A stretch of DNA of 5,602 bases from Christensenellaceae bacterium (GCA_031260775.1 JAISKW010000040.1:1-5602), one strand, 5' to 3'; positions 1 through 5,386 are shown, counted from the first letter of the stretch. Program-made: numbers and translations. Notes: a model not told the origin generated them from the letters alone.

Positions 1-421
1 CGCGCGTTTTAAGCAGCTTTGACGGCTGTCCGCGCCCGACAACTACCTCATTCAGCGCAGCGTTGTCCTCGCCGTTTTGCTCGATATGCAAATAACACCG
101 CCCGTCTTTTACGACCTCGCCTTTGACAAGCGCGGTGACGGCGGCTTCGTAATTACCCCGCTCCGCCGAAGCCAAGTACCCGAGCGTTCCCAAATTAATC
201 GGGAAAAGCGGAATTTTGCACTTTACACACACCGTTGCGACCGACAATACCGTGCCGTCGCCGCCAATCGGGATTACCGCACCGTAGCGTTTTTCCGAAA
301 TGGCGGAAACCTCGGTAAAAACCTCGGCGTCCTGTCCGAGTTTTTTAATTAAAGATACGACGCCGCTTGAGAACTCGGCATTTTTATCTTTTGTTAAGTT
401 TGCAAATACCCCGTAGAACAT
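1..421 (-). CDS. nadK: NAD kinase, N-terminal part (cut by window edge)
   Basis: NAD kinase phosphorylates NAD to NADP in the cytoplasm and is the only route to NADP in most bacteria. I translated the complement from the ATG at 421-419 and obtained 140 open residues running off the window. The family signatures are visible: GGDGT at residues 53-57 (nucleotide-phosphate loop), followed by NLGTLGYLA at 76-84 (the family's N-x-G-x-LGFL block) and LNEVVVGRG at 123-131 (the family's NE/ND nicotinamide-ribose contact). The usual length is about 260-300 residues, so roughly half is present and the C-terminal beta-sandwich lies outside. The ATG overlaps the stop codon of the upstream lipoprotein gene as TAATG, and no Shine-Dalgarno sequence is visible, so translation is probably coupled to that gene. 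The N-terminus is short, with GGDGT near residue 53, as in compact clostridial forms. Identification is firm from the motifs; the coupling is inference. Confidence 0.92.
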   Translation of the reverse strand, partial: MFYGVFANLTKDKNAEFSSGVVSLIKKLGQDAEVFTEVSAISEKRYGAVIPIGGDGTVLSVATVCVKCKIPLFPINLGTLGYLASAERGNYEAAVTALVKGEVVKDGRCYLHIEQNGEDNAALNEVVVGRGQPSKLLKTR

Positions 422-2208
422 TATCGTTTTAACACCGCGCAATTGCGCAAAATCAGCATAGAGTACTCGGTTGAGCCGGTCGGCACGGTGTAAGAATACA
501 GCCCGTCCGAGTCGAAAAGAGTCATCATATTGCTTGTGTACTCGTTGTAATCCGCCGAAGACGCGCTCGTCTCACCGTCGTAATAGCGCGGTATTACCAC
601 CTTTATTAAATAATTTATGCTTTCGGTTGCGCTGCCGGCAAAGGTGTAACTCCAATATCCGCGGCTGTCGGTGTAAACGGTATCGATAACGGTGACTCTG
701 TCCTCTCCGTCAATAATACGCACCTCAACGCCCTCGTGGCGCGCGGAGGGCAAATAGTTAAGCCGCTTGTTTTTCGCATCGTCTTGAAAGACAAATCCGC
801 CTACGGTTATGCCCGATATATACTCAACCCTGCCTAAATTAATGTCCGCCTTAAAGTAGTTGGCAACGTACTCCTCAACAATATCGTACTTGCTTGTAAT
901 TGTGTTCAAACGTGCGGTAAGGGTCTCAAAACAGACGCCTTTGAGAGCCGCAACGTACGGAGTCGTCGCCCAAGCCGTCGGCGCAAAACGCCCCGTGCTG
1001 TAAGCGTACGCGCTTGTTCCGAAGCTCAAACCGTCCAAAATCGCGCTCGTACCGCCGTACCCGGTTATCTGAGTGGAGGTCGTGTTTTCGCTTCCGTTGA
1101 CGGTGTACAAATACCAATCACGGCTCACGCGGTCAAGCGCCTTGTAGTTTTCGGGGTAGAGCGCGGAAAACGTTTCCTTAATTTTTACGTACGCCGTGAG
1201 GTCGGTTAACGCCTTGTAGAGCTTGCCGTCGCCCTCGGTTAAGTCCAATTCGTAAGTCGGCTCACCGTCTAACGTTTGGGCAGGAACCTCGATGTAGGGA
1301 GCGTAGGCGGTGCCGTAGCGGTTCTTGAAAAACTCCATATCGCTTTCCACAAGCTCGAACGCCGTGGTTTTTGCGGATAAGCGGTTCGCAGTATTGTATG
1401 CAAATTCCAAAACGCTGTTCGAGGTATTACCGTAAATATCGGTGACGGTTTTTTCGTCCGCGGGGAAATAAGGGTTGGTTAAAGTGATTCTGTTGACGGT
1501 AGAAATCTCGGGAATTACGCCTTTCGATGCGTAGTAATTAACCTTGTCCGCCGCCGCAAGCGCGAGGGTTGCGCCTGCACCGCTACCGATAAAGCGCAGC
1601 TCGAAGGGTCTGTTTTCGACCAATTCTCTGATAGGTTCTTTCTCGATAACCTTTGACCACGCGTAAACGAAAGCGTCGGTAAGGGTAAACGAAGGCAGGT
1701 TTTCGGATACCGTAACGCCGTCTTTATTGACATAAGTCATAGCGTCGGCGTTGAATATTTTATCGGTTAATTGCCCGTGGGAGGCATCAACCGAAAACGC
1801 TTCGTAGTGGAAGATTCCGAGGTTGACTGTCTTGCTGTTCCACATCTCGCCGAAGTTGCGCGCCGCCGCGCTTGTCAAGAGCTTAGAGGCAGGCTCAACC
1901 GTGCCGATATTCGTTGCGGAGTCGTAATAGTAAGCCTCTGCAGGGAAGCTGAAACCCTCTGCAGCGACGCTTTCGCTCAAGCCGTTAAAAAGAATTACCG
2001 TAGGATAGTAGGGGTTAAAGCCGTCATAGCCCGACCACGTAAAGCCCAAGGAATAGGAGGGCAAATCGTCGGGGAGCTCGATTGAGGGCAACGGAAGAAT
2101 TGTTTCTTCCTCATCCGGGGGAGTGTCATTTTCGGTATTTTTGCAACCCGTTAAAACAAGAGCCGCCGAAAAACAGATAATAATAAATGTAAATAGAAAC
2201 CTTTTCAT
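421..2208 (-). CDS. Secreted lipoprotein with degenerate lipase-like alpha/beta-hydrolase domain and C-terminal beta-sandwich
   Basis: This 595-residue protein starts with a type II signal peptide: MKR, a hydrophobic core at about 4-19 and lipobox LTGC with the lipidated Cys at 22. An acidic, Pro-rich linker (about 24-50) would hold it off the membrane. Residues about 68-221 read like a lipase/alpha-beta hydrolase. There is a strand and loop VILFNGL (71-77) where families have an HG oxyanion loop, GIFHYEAF (131-138), and FIGSGAGATLALAAA (206-220) where GHSxGG is expected. The nucleophile Ser position is Gly210, so hydrolysis by the usual triad is doubtful. Residues about 464-580 resemble a SdrD-B or carboxypeptidase-regulatory-like beta-sandwich (GGFVFQDD, then DSRGYWSYTF), common in surface proteins. 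The start at 2208 is fixed by the signal peptide, though no Shine-Dalgarno is seen. The gene is followed without a gap by nadK. I do not recognise a specific family; partner and substrate are unknown. Confidence 0.85.
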   Translation of the reverse strand: MKRFLFTFIIICFSAALVLTGCKNTENDTPPDEEETILPLPSIELPDDLPSYSLGFTWSGYDGFNPYYPTVILFNGLSESVAAEGFSFPAEAYYYDSATNIGTVEPASKLLTSAAARNFGEMWNSKTVNLGIFHYEAFSVDASHGQLTDKIFNADAMTYVNKDGVTVSENLPSFTLTDAFVYAWSKVIEKEPIRELVENRPFELRFIGSGAGATLALAAADKVNYYASKGVIPEISTVNRITLTNPYFPADEKTVTDIYGNTSNSVLEFAYNTANRLSAKTTAFELVESDMEFFKNRYGTAYAPYIEVPAQTLDGEPTYELDLTEGDGKLYKALTDLTAYVKIKETFSALYPENYKALDRVSRDWYLYTVNGSENTTSTQITGYGGTSAILDGLSFGTSAYAYSTGRFAPTAWATTPYVAALKGVCFETLTARLNTITSKYDIVEEYVANYFKADINLGRVEYISGITVGGFVFQDDAKNKRLNYLPSARHEGVEVRIIDGEDRVTVIDTVYTDSRGYWSYTFAGSATESINYLIKVVIPRYYDGETSASSADYNEYTSNMMTLFDSDGLYSYTVPTGSTEYSMLILRNCAVLKR

Positions 2209-2214
2209 AGGTAT

Positions 2215-2237
2215 ATAGTTATTAATAGTATAACTAT
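2215..2237. repeat. Perfect inverted repeat in the lipoprotein leader
   Basis: Arms ATAGTTAT (2215-2222) and ATAACTAT (2230-2237) are perfect complements around a 7-nt loop. The repeat overlaps the downstream edge of the -10 box and ends 6 bp before the start codon. This is the position of an operator or of a hairpin at the 5' end of the mRNA. The arms are A+T-rich and short, so a chance origin is possible. Confidence 0.5.
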
Positions 2238-2263
2238 TATAATATAAAAAGAGAAAGTCGGCA
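2236..2263 (-). promoter_or_regulatory. Candidate sigma-A promoter of the lipoprotein-nadK genes
   Basis: A consensus TATAAT lies on the minus strand at 2241-2236, 27 bp before the lipoprotein ATG. The upstream hexamer at a 16-bp spacing is TGCCGA (2263-2258), a poor -35 match, so the promoter would need an activator or rely on the A+T-rich spacer. The call rests on the -10 and its position. Confidence 0.45.
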
Positions 2264-2272
2264 TTTAACGAA

Positions 2273-2353
2273 GAGGAAAATTAAGGAACGCTAATTTTCC
2301 TCAACTATATCCGCATAACAAAATGCGGATATAACTTTACGGGCAAAGCCCGT
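2273..2353. repeat. Three tandem perfect hairpins between the zinc-ribbon and lipoprotein genes
   Basis: Three back-to-back palindromes are visible. The first has 11-bp arms at 2273-2283 and 2292-2302 with an 8-nt loop. The second has 11-bp arms at 2306-2316 and 2323-2333 (core ATATCCGCAT) with a 6-nt loop. The third has 6-bp arms ACGGGC/GCCCGT at 2339-2344 and 2348-2353 with a 3-nt loop. Spacers are only 3 and 5 nt. None is followed by a good U-tract on either strand, so a plain intrinsic terminator is not supported. The arrangement resembles clustered intergenic palindromic repeats, and could protect or attenuate RNA reading from the zinc-ribbon gene toward the lipoprotein. Confidence 0.7.
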
Positions 2354-2384
2354 TTCACCGAAAAGAAAGACAGCTATGCTCGTT

Positions 2385-2828
2385 TTACTCGTCGTCCGGG
2401 GGCAAATCGCCGTCATCGCCGGCGTCCAAGTCCTCAATCTCGGCAAGCTCGGCGTCCTCGGCGTCAACAATGGTGTCGGTGCCGGGAGGCAGCTCGTCGG
2501 AATCGTCTTCTAAGGACTCGTCGTCAATATCGTCCGCATCGAGTACAACCTCCTCGGGTTTGCCTTCAACGGAGGGTTCAAGCGGCTCGGGCGCGACAAT
2601 CTCTTCAAGCGCGGCAAGCTCTTGCTGGCAAGTTTCGCAGTAGCGTTGACCCTCCTCAAGGTAATTTTGACCGCAACGGGGGCAGAGCTCCGCATCGTCG
2701 GCAACCTCGTTTTCAACGAGCATCGACAGGAGATTGCCTGCAATTTCCTGCTTACAAATAGGACAATATCCGTCCTCCGGGTGAATGTAGTTTAAGTCGC
2801 AACGAGGGCATTTAATGTAGTTTCCCAT
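2385..2828 (-). CDS. Twin zinc-ribbon protein with long acidic tail
   Basis: This is a 147-residue protein of unknown function. Two zinc ribbons have identical spacing C-x2-C-x11-C-x2-C: Cys7, 10, 22, 25 (CPRC...CPIC) and Cys49, 52, 64, 67 (CPRC...CETC). They are separated by a short, probably helical linker (about 30-45). The two units share N-Y after the first knuckle and probably arose by duplication. From residue 71 to the end, 33 of 77 residues are Asp or Glu and only one is basic, so the tail is likely disordered. Such a tail suits binding of a basic partner, a metal or a nucleic-acid-binding protein, but nothing in the sequence names one. There is no signal peptide or membrane span, so it should be cytoplasmic. 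The ATG at 2828 lies directly before the first ribbon; no Shine-Dalgarno is seen. It is the first of the minus-strand genes but is separated from the lipoprotein by hairpins and another promoter, so it may be its own transcription unit. Confidence 0.8.
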   Translation of the reverse strand: MGNYIKCPRCDLNYIHPEDGYCPICKQEIAGNLLSMLVENEVADDAELCPRCGQNYLEEGQRYCETCQQELAALEEIVAPEPLEPSVEGKPEEVVLDADDIDDESLEDDSDELPPGTDTIVDAEDAELAEIEDLDAGDDGDLPPDDE

Positions 2829-2874
2829 ATTTTTTGTATAATTTGCGCAGTCCCGTTTTGAACCGCTACAATAA

Positions 2875-2900
2875 CATAATCATCCGTTACAATGATTATG
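2875..2900. repeat. Perfect inverted repeat in the zinc-ribbon gene leader
   Basis: Arms CATAATCAT (2875-2883) and ATGATTATG (2892-2900) are perfect 9-bp complements around an 8-nt loop. The repeat starts about 4 nt after the transcription start predicted from the -10 at 2916-2911. It could be an operator or a 5'-terminal mRNA hairpin. The lipoprotein gene has a comparable arrangement. Confidence 0.55.
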
Positions 2901-2910
2901 CCGCGCATAT

Positions 2911-2937
2911 ATTATAACGATATATAATTTTTGCAAA
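2911..2937 (-). promoter_or_regulatory. Candidate promoter of the zinc-ribbon gene
   Basis: A consensus TATAAT on the minus strand (2916-2911) is preceded, at a short 15-bp spacing, by TTTGCA (2937-2932), which matches 4 of 6 positions of the -35 consensus. The start codon lies about 83 bp downstream, leaving a leader that holds the inverted repeat at 2875-2900. Confidence 0.45.
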
Positions 2938-2972
2938 ATCCCCGAAATTAATAAGAATAAGGAGTGAGTAAA

Positions 2973-3090
2973 CGGCGTGTAATTTTGTCACCTTGCGCGA
3001 AATCGCAGCGTCCAATCCTTATAACGTACGGCTTCTGCGACTCCGCTCGGAATGACAACGCAACCGTCCGCTCCGACGCAATTCGTAATA
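2973..3090. repeat. Dispersed intergenic repeat, copy 1
   Basis: Three blocks recur in the same order and orientation at 5172-5269: CGGCGTGTAAT (2973-2983, identical), a 26-bp block at 3031-3056 ending in GGAATGAC (21 of 26 identical), and a 15-bp block at 3076-3090 (14 of 15 identical). Spacer lengths differ between the copies (47 and 19 nt here, 2 and 44 nt there). The minus strand of the middle block starts GTCATTCCGAGCGGAGTCGC. That belongs to the type of dispersed repeat often seen in gut bacterial genomes that yields spurious peptides such as ILREVEES. Confidence 0.65.
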
Positions 3091-3100
3091 GTATATTCCA

Positions 3101-3129
3101 TTGAACGAAAACAAAGAGTGTATTAAAAT
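3101..3129 (+). promoter_or_regulatory. Sigma-A-type promoter of the three-gene operon
   Basis: TTGAAC (3101-3106) and TAAAAT (3124-3129) are separated by exactly 17 bp. They match 4 of 6 and 5 of 6 consensus positions. The predicted start of transcription is near 3136, giving a leader of about 30 nt before the ATG at 3166. Confidence 0.6.
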
Positions 3130-3145
3130 TAGGTTGTTCCGCCTT

Positions 3146-3158
3146 AGGGGGAGTCAGG
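3146..3158 (+). promoter_or_regulatory. Possible ribosome binding site for the dehydrogenase-like gene
   Basis: AGGGGGAG (3146-3153) lies 12 nt before the ATG, further than usual. CAGG (3155-3158) lies 7 nt before it at a normal distance but is weak. This is the only gene in the window with a recognisable purine-rich site. Confidence 0.4.
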
Positions 3159-3165
3159 CAAACTT

Positions 3166-4131
3166 ATGAAATCATACTTAATTACGGCAAATCGCAAAAT
3201 GACCGAAACCGAATCACACCCGGACGAAACGACCGGAATAAAGGTAAGAATTGCCGCATGCTTGCCGACCGTAAGCGATTATAACGTTTTCACGGGCAAG
3301 GTATCTACGCAGTTCCCGTATAAACCCTGCGCTCCCGCAATCGGGCTTGTGAGCCGTGACTACCCCGAGTATTCACTCAAAATAGGCGATAAGGTCATAA
3401 TAAACCCCTACTCGATAAACGAAAACGGCAACGTAGCCGTCGAAGGCAACTTGTGTGATTTCGCAATTCTGCCGCCCGACAAGGTCGTGCCGTACCCGCA
3501 AGCGTCGGTTACCGACGACGAAGCTATTTTCTGCGACTATCTGTCAATCGCGTTGAAAACCGTTTCGCAAATGAACATTAAAAAAGGCGAGTACGTGGCA
3601 ATCCTCGGCGGCTCGGTAATTGCGAATATCACCGCGCAACTCGTAAAGTACTTTCAGGGTATACCGATATACATTACCGGCGACGTCGCGCATATCAACG
3701 TTGCCGAGAAGTGCGGAATCCGCAATATCATAAACGAAAGAGAGGAGGAGGTTCTGACGTCGGTTGCGAACGTCTCGGGCGGTCGCTTGGCAGATAAAAC
3801 GCTGCTGTTTTGCGATATCAACACGACTCCGCATAGATTATTGAGCTTGCTGAAGGATAACGGAAATGCGTATATCGTCGCCACAACGCAGGAATTGTTC
3901 CCGCTTGAAACGGATATATCGCTTATTGCAAAAAAGAACGTCAAAATCACGGGGATAATGCTCGGCGCAAACGACTTCGAACCCGCGCTTAATTTCTTAG
4001 TACAAAAGGTCGTGGACTTGTCTAACTTTATCGACTGCGAGTATACGTTAACCTCCGCGCCGGTGCTGTTCGACGAAATTGCGAAATCGCCCGATTTGCT
4101 CGTATGTCCGATTATCCGCAACGATTGGTAG
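3166..4131 (+). CDS. Medium-chain dehydrogenase/reductase-fold protein lacking zinc and catalytic residues
   Basis: This 321-residue cytoplasmic protein has the two-domain layout of the zinc alcohol dehydrogenase superfamily. It has a GroES-like N-terminal domain (about 1-110, with KIGDKV at 72-77 and LPPDKVVPYP at 102-111). A Rossmann-like domain follows (about 140-265, with YVAILGGSVIANITAQL at 143-159 and a following strand YITGD at 169-173). The catalytic motifs are degraded. Where CGTD is expected it reads TVSD (35-38), and where GHE is expected, after FP (50-51), it reads CAP (55-57). The structural-zinc four-Cys loop is absent, and the nucleotide loop is GGSVIA (148-153) instead of GxGxxG. 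It is therefore either a non-zinc reductase or a non-catalytic relative. The start at 3166 gives the normal MDR first strand (MKSYLIT). It is the first gene of a plus-strand operon, 8 bp ahead of the coiled-coil gene. The fold is well supported; activity and substrate are unknown. Confidence 0.8.
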   Translation: MKSYLITANRKMTETESHPDETTGIKVRIAACLPTVSDYNVFTGKVSTQFPYKPCAPAIGLVSRDYPEYSLKIGDKVIINPYSINENGNVAVEGNLCDFAILPPDKVVPYPQASVTDDEAIFCDYLSIALKTVSQMNIKKGEYVAILGGSVIANITAQLVKYFQGIPIYITGDVAHINVAEKCGIRNIINEREEEVLTSVANVSGGRLADKTLLFCDINTTPHRLLSLLKDNGNAYIVATTQELFPLETDISLIAKKNVKITGIMLGANDFEPALNFLVQKVVDLSNFIDCEYTLTSAPVLFDEIAKSPDLLVCPIIRNDW

Positions 4132-4139
4132 ATTTAATA

Positions 4140-4445
4140 ATGATTAAAGAAATTGTAGATGAAATCGTAAAAGCGGAAGCCGCCGCCGAGGAGGCGATAG
4201 CAGAAGCAAAGGAGAACGCAAAGCTTGCCGTTTCCGCCGCCGAAAAATCGGCGGTTGAAATCGTAGCCGCCGCAAACGCCGCCGCCGCAAAAACCGCGGC
4301 TGACTCCGCCGCGGCGGCAGCGGCGGCAGTTTCGGAAATCGAAAAGACCGCAAAAATCGACGCCGAAAACGCATATCAAAAAGAGTTTAATTCCCTCAAT
4401 ATCGAAAAAGCCGCCGCATTTATCGTCGAAAATCTTGTTCTCTAA
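4140..4445 (+). CDS. Ala-rich coiled-coil protein resembling V/A-type ATPase subunit G/H
   Basis: This is a 101-residue protein with 34 Ala and a nearly continuous charged helix: IVKAEAAAEEAIAEAKENAK (9-28), an Ala-rich middle (about 43-63) and a short C-terminal segment IEKAAAFIVENLV (88-100). The helix followed by a small hydrophobic end reading like EKAxxFIVExxV is the layout of V/A-type ATPase peripheral-stalk subunit G/H. Its usual length is about 100-110 residues, and it pairs with subunit E to hold the stator. I chose ATG 4140, 8 bp after the preceding stop. An in-frame ATG at 4104 would overlap that gene by 28 nt and add residues unlike the family. No other ATPase subunit gene is adjacent in this window, which weakens the assignment. 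A generic low-complexity coiled coil is the alternative. No clear Shine-Dalgarno is seen. Two G+C-rich palindromes inside the gene (4237-4254, 4306-4317) come from Ala codons. Confidence 0.6.
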   Translation: MIKEIVDEIVKAEAAAEEAIAEAKENAKLAVSAAEKSAVEIVAAANAAAAKTAADSAAAAAAAVSEIEKTAKIDAENAYQKEFNSLNIEKAAAFIVENLVL

Positions 4446-4479
4446 CTCGGAATTAACGCCCGAAACGGCGTAATTAAAA

Positions 4480-5118
4480 ATGAAAGAAAATTTATTAAAG
4501 GCAAAAGACGCGTTCGTACGGTTCTGCAGACATGAAATTACGTGTATTTTCACGCTGATTGTCGCGCTTACTTACGATATGTTCTACTTGGATATCTACA
4601 ATCCGTTGCAGTATTCATTAAGCGCAATGGGGCGGCTAAACATACCGCTTTTCATTATTTGGAGCTTTGTAACGGGCATCGCGCTGACTCTCAATATCCT
4701 GCGTATGTACGACAGGATAGGATACAAAAAGAAGCTCGCAAGAATATGCCTGCTTGTCGGAATGCTTTGCTTAATTGCAACGTTTTCGAATATGTCGGAT
4801 GAGCCGATTCCGTATACGTTTCACGTAATAAGCGCCGCAATATTCGCCGGGTTGACGTTCTTATCGATGGCGTTGGCGTTGCTCACCGTGGTCAAGAAAA
4901 GCAAGAAAATGCTTGTCTTGGTCGCGATATTCTTCGCGCTGATGCTGACGGACGTGGTGTTTTTGGCGATTTATAAGCAAATGGGTCTTTTCGAAACCGC
5001 GCCGCTTATAGTAGGGGTAATAGTGTTGTTCTTTACAAACTATACAAAGTTCTTCGAGGACGACTTTATCAAATCGGGACTCGTGCCGGCTAAACCTACC
5101 GAAGAGATTCAAGAATAG
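4480..5118 (+). CDS. Six-span integral membrane protein of unknown function
   Basis: This is a 212-residue protein with six hydrophobic segments at about 19-39, 54-77, 87-105, 113-138, 143-165 and 173-187. It has a basic N-terminus and a charged C-terminal tail (FFEDDFIKSG, then KPTEEIQE), with no signal peptide. The block YSLSAMGRLNIPLF (45-58) after the first span, and FHVISAAIFAGLTF (114-127), recall the layout of the DUF998 and Frag1/DRAM-like six-span families. In those, a Ser-x-x-Gly motif follows span 1 and a His opens span 4. I cannot confirm membership. The start at 4480 gives the best N-terminus; the region before it is A-rich with no Shine-Dalgarno. The gap to the previous gene is 34 bp and contains only a weak 5-bp hairpin (4456-4471), so co-transcription with the two upstream genes is likely. 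The stop codon lies inside a 12-bp tandem repeat. Confidence 0.75.
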   Translation: MKENLLKAKDAFVRFCRHEITCIFTLIVALTYDMFYLDIYNPLQYSLSAMGRLNIPLFIIWSFVTGIALTLNILRMYDRIGYKKKLARICLLVGMLCLIATFSNMSDEPIPYTFHVISAAIFAGLTFLSMALALLTVVKKSKKMLVLVAIFFALMLTDVVFLAIYKQMGLFETAPLIVGVIVLFFTNYTKFFEDDFIKSGLVPAKPTEEIQE

Positions 5119-5139
5119 ATTAAAGAATAGATTAAAGAA
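5111..5139 (+). repeat. 12-bp tandem repeat across the stop codon
   Basis: The unit AAGAATAGATTA occurs at 5111-5122 and 5123-5134, followed by a partial AAGAA (5135-5139). The first copy carries the TAG stop of the membrane-protein gene. Because the unit is 12 bp, the second copy repeats TAG in the same frame. It looks like a slippage duplication. Confidence 0.75.
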
Positions 5140-5146
5140 AGCTTCT

Positions 5147-5166
5147 CCGTATTTTTAATTATGCGG
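5147..5166. other. Short hairpin after the operon
   Basis: CCGTAT (5147-5152) can pair with ATGCGG (5161-5166) in RNA with one G-U pair, around an 8-nt T-rich loop. No U-tract follows on either strand, so it is a poor intrinsic terminator, but it is the only candidate end structure found after the membrane-protein gene. Confidence 0.3.
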
Positions 5167-5171
5167 ATAAT

Positions 5172-5269
5172 CGGCGTGTAATACGATTCTTCGACTTCGC
5201 GCAGAATGACAGCATAATTGCCATCTTTCGCTGATTTTTGAAATTTGCGTTGAAACGCAATCCGTAATA
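5172..5269. repeat. Dispersed intergenic repeat, copy 2
   Basis: This is the second copy of the mosaic repeat, in the same orientation as 2973-3090. Its blocks are CGGCGTGTAAT (5172-5182), the 26-bp block ending CAGAATGAC (5185-5210) and the 15-bp block with core GCAATCCGTAATA (5255-5269). A hairpin TTGCGT-TGAA-ACGCAA (5245-5260) runs into the last block. The two copies bracket the whole dehydrogenase-like, coiled-coil and membrane-protein operon. Confidence 0.65.
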
Positions 5270-5273
5270 CAAT
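5245..5273 (+). promoter_or_regulatory. Possible promoter of the tRNA-Ile gene
   Basis: TACAAT (5268-5273) matches 5 of 6 positions of the -10 consensus. At a 17-bp spacing the hexamer is TTGCGT (5245-5250), matching only 3 of 6. It would start transcription about 30 nt before the tRNA. It overlaps the second dispersed repeat and its hairpin. Confidence 0.35.
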
Positions 5274-5309
5274 CTTAAATGCGCGCGTTAATTGCGCGGC
5301 AACGAAAAT

Positions 5310-5386
5310 AGTCCGGTAGCTCAGCTGGTTAGAGCACCACCCTGATAAGGTGGGGGTCGGTGGTTCGAGTCCACTCCGGACTACCA
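5310..5386 (+). tRNA. tRNA-Ile, anticodon GAT
   Basis: A complete 77-nt cloverleaf can be drawn by hand. The acceptor stem AGTCCGG (5310-5316) pairs perfectly with CCGGACT (5376-5382). The D stem is GCTC/GAGC (5319-5322, 5332-5335), with GG in the loop. The anticodon stem CCACC/GGTGG (5337-5341, 5349-5353) has loop CTGATAA and anticodon GAT at 5344-5346. The T stem GGTGG/CCACT (5359-5363, 5371-5375, one G-T pair) has loop TTCGAGT. Discriminator A (5383) and CCA (5384-5386) are encoded. GAT decodes isoleucine AUC/AUU. It stands alone rather than in an rRNA spacer within this window. The antisense strand gives a long spurious reading frame. Confidence 0.97.

Noticed and set aside
77..352. Plus-strand open frame opposite nadK
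   Set aside because: The NAD kinase motifs GGDGT, NLGTLGYLA and LNEVVVGRG on the minus strand explain this region.
1771..2085. Plus-strand open frame of 104 codons
   Set aside because: It is opposite the lipoprotein gene. It has no start signal, and its peptide has no recognisable features.
3654..4121. Minus-strand open frame of 155 codons
   Set aside because: It lies wholly inside the well-supported dehydrogenase-fold gene on the other strand, and its peptide shows no family features.
4306..4317. 12-bp palindrome CCGCCGCGGCGG as a binding site
   Set aside because: It arises from Ala codons inside the coiled-coil gene, and no function is needed to explain it.
4134..4553. Minus-strand Gly/Arg/Phe-rich open frames
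   Set aside because: They are the complement of the Ala-codon-rich coiled-coil gene, where GCN repeats keep other frames open.
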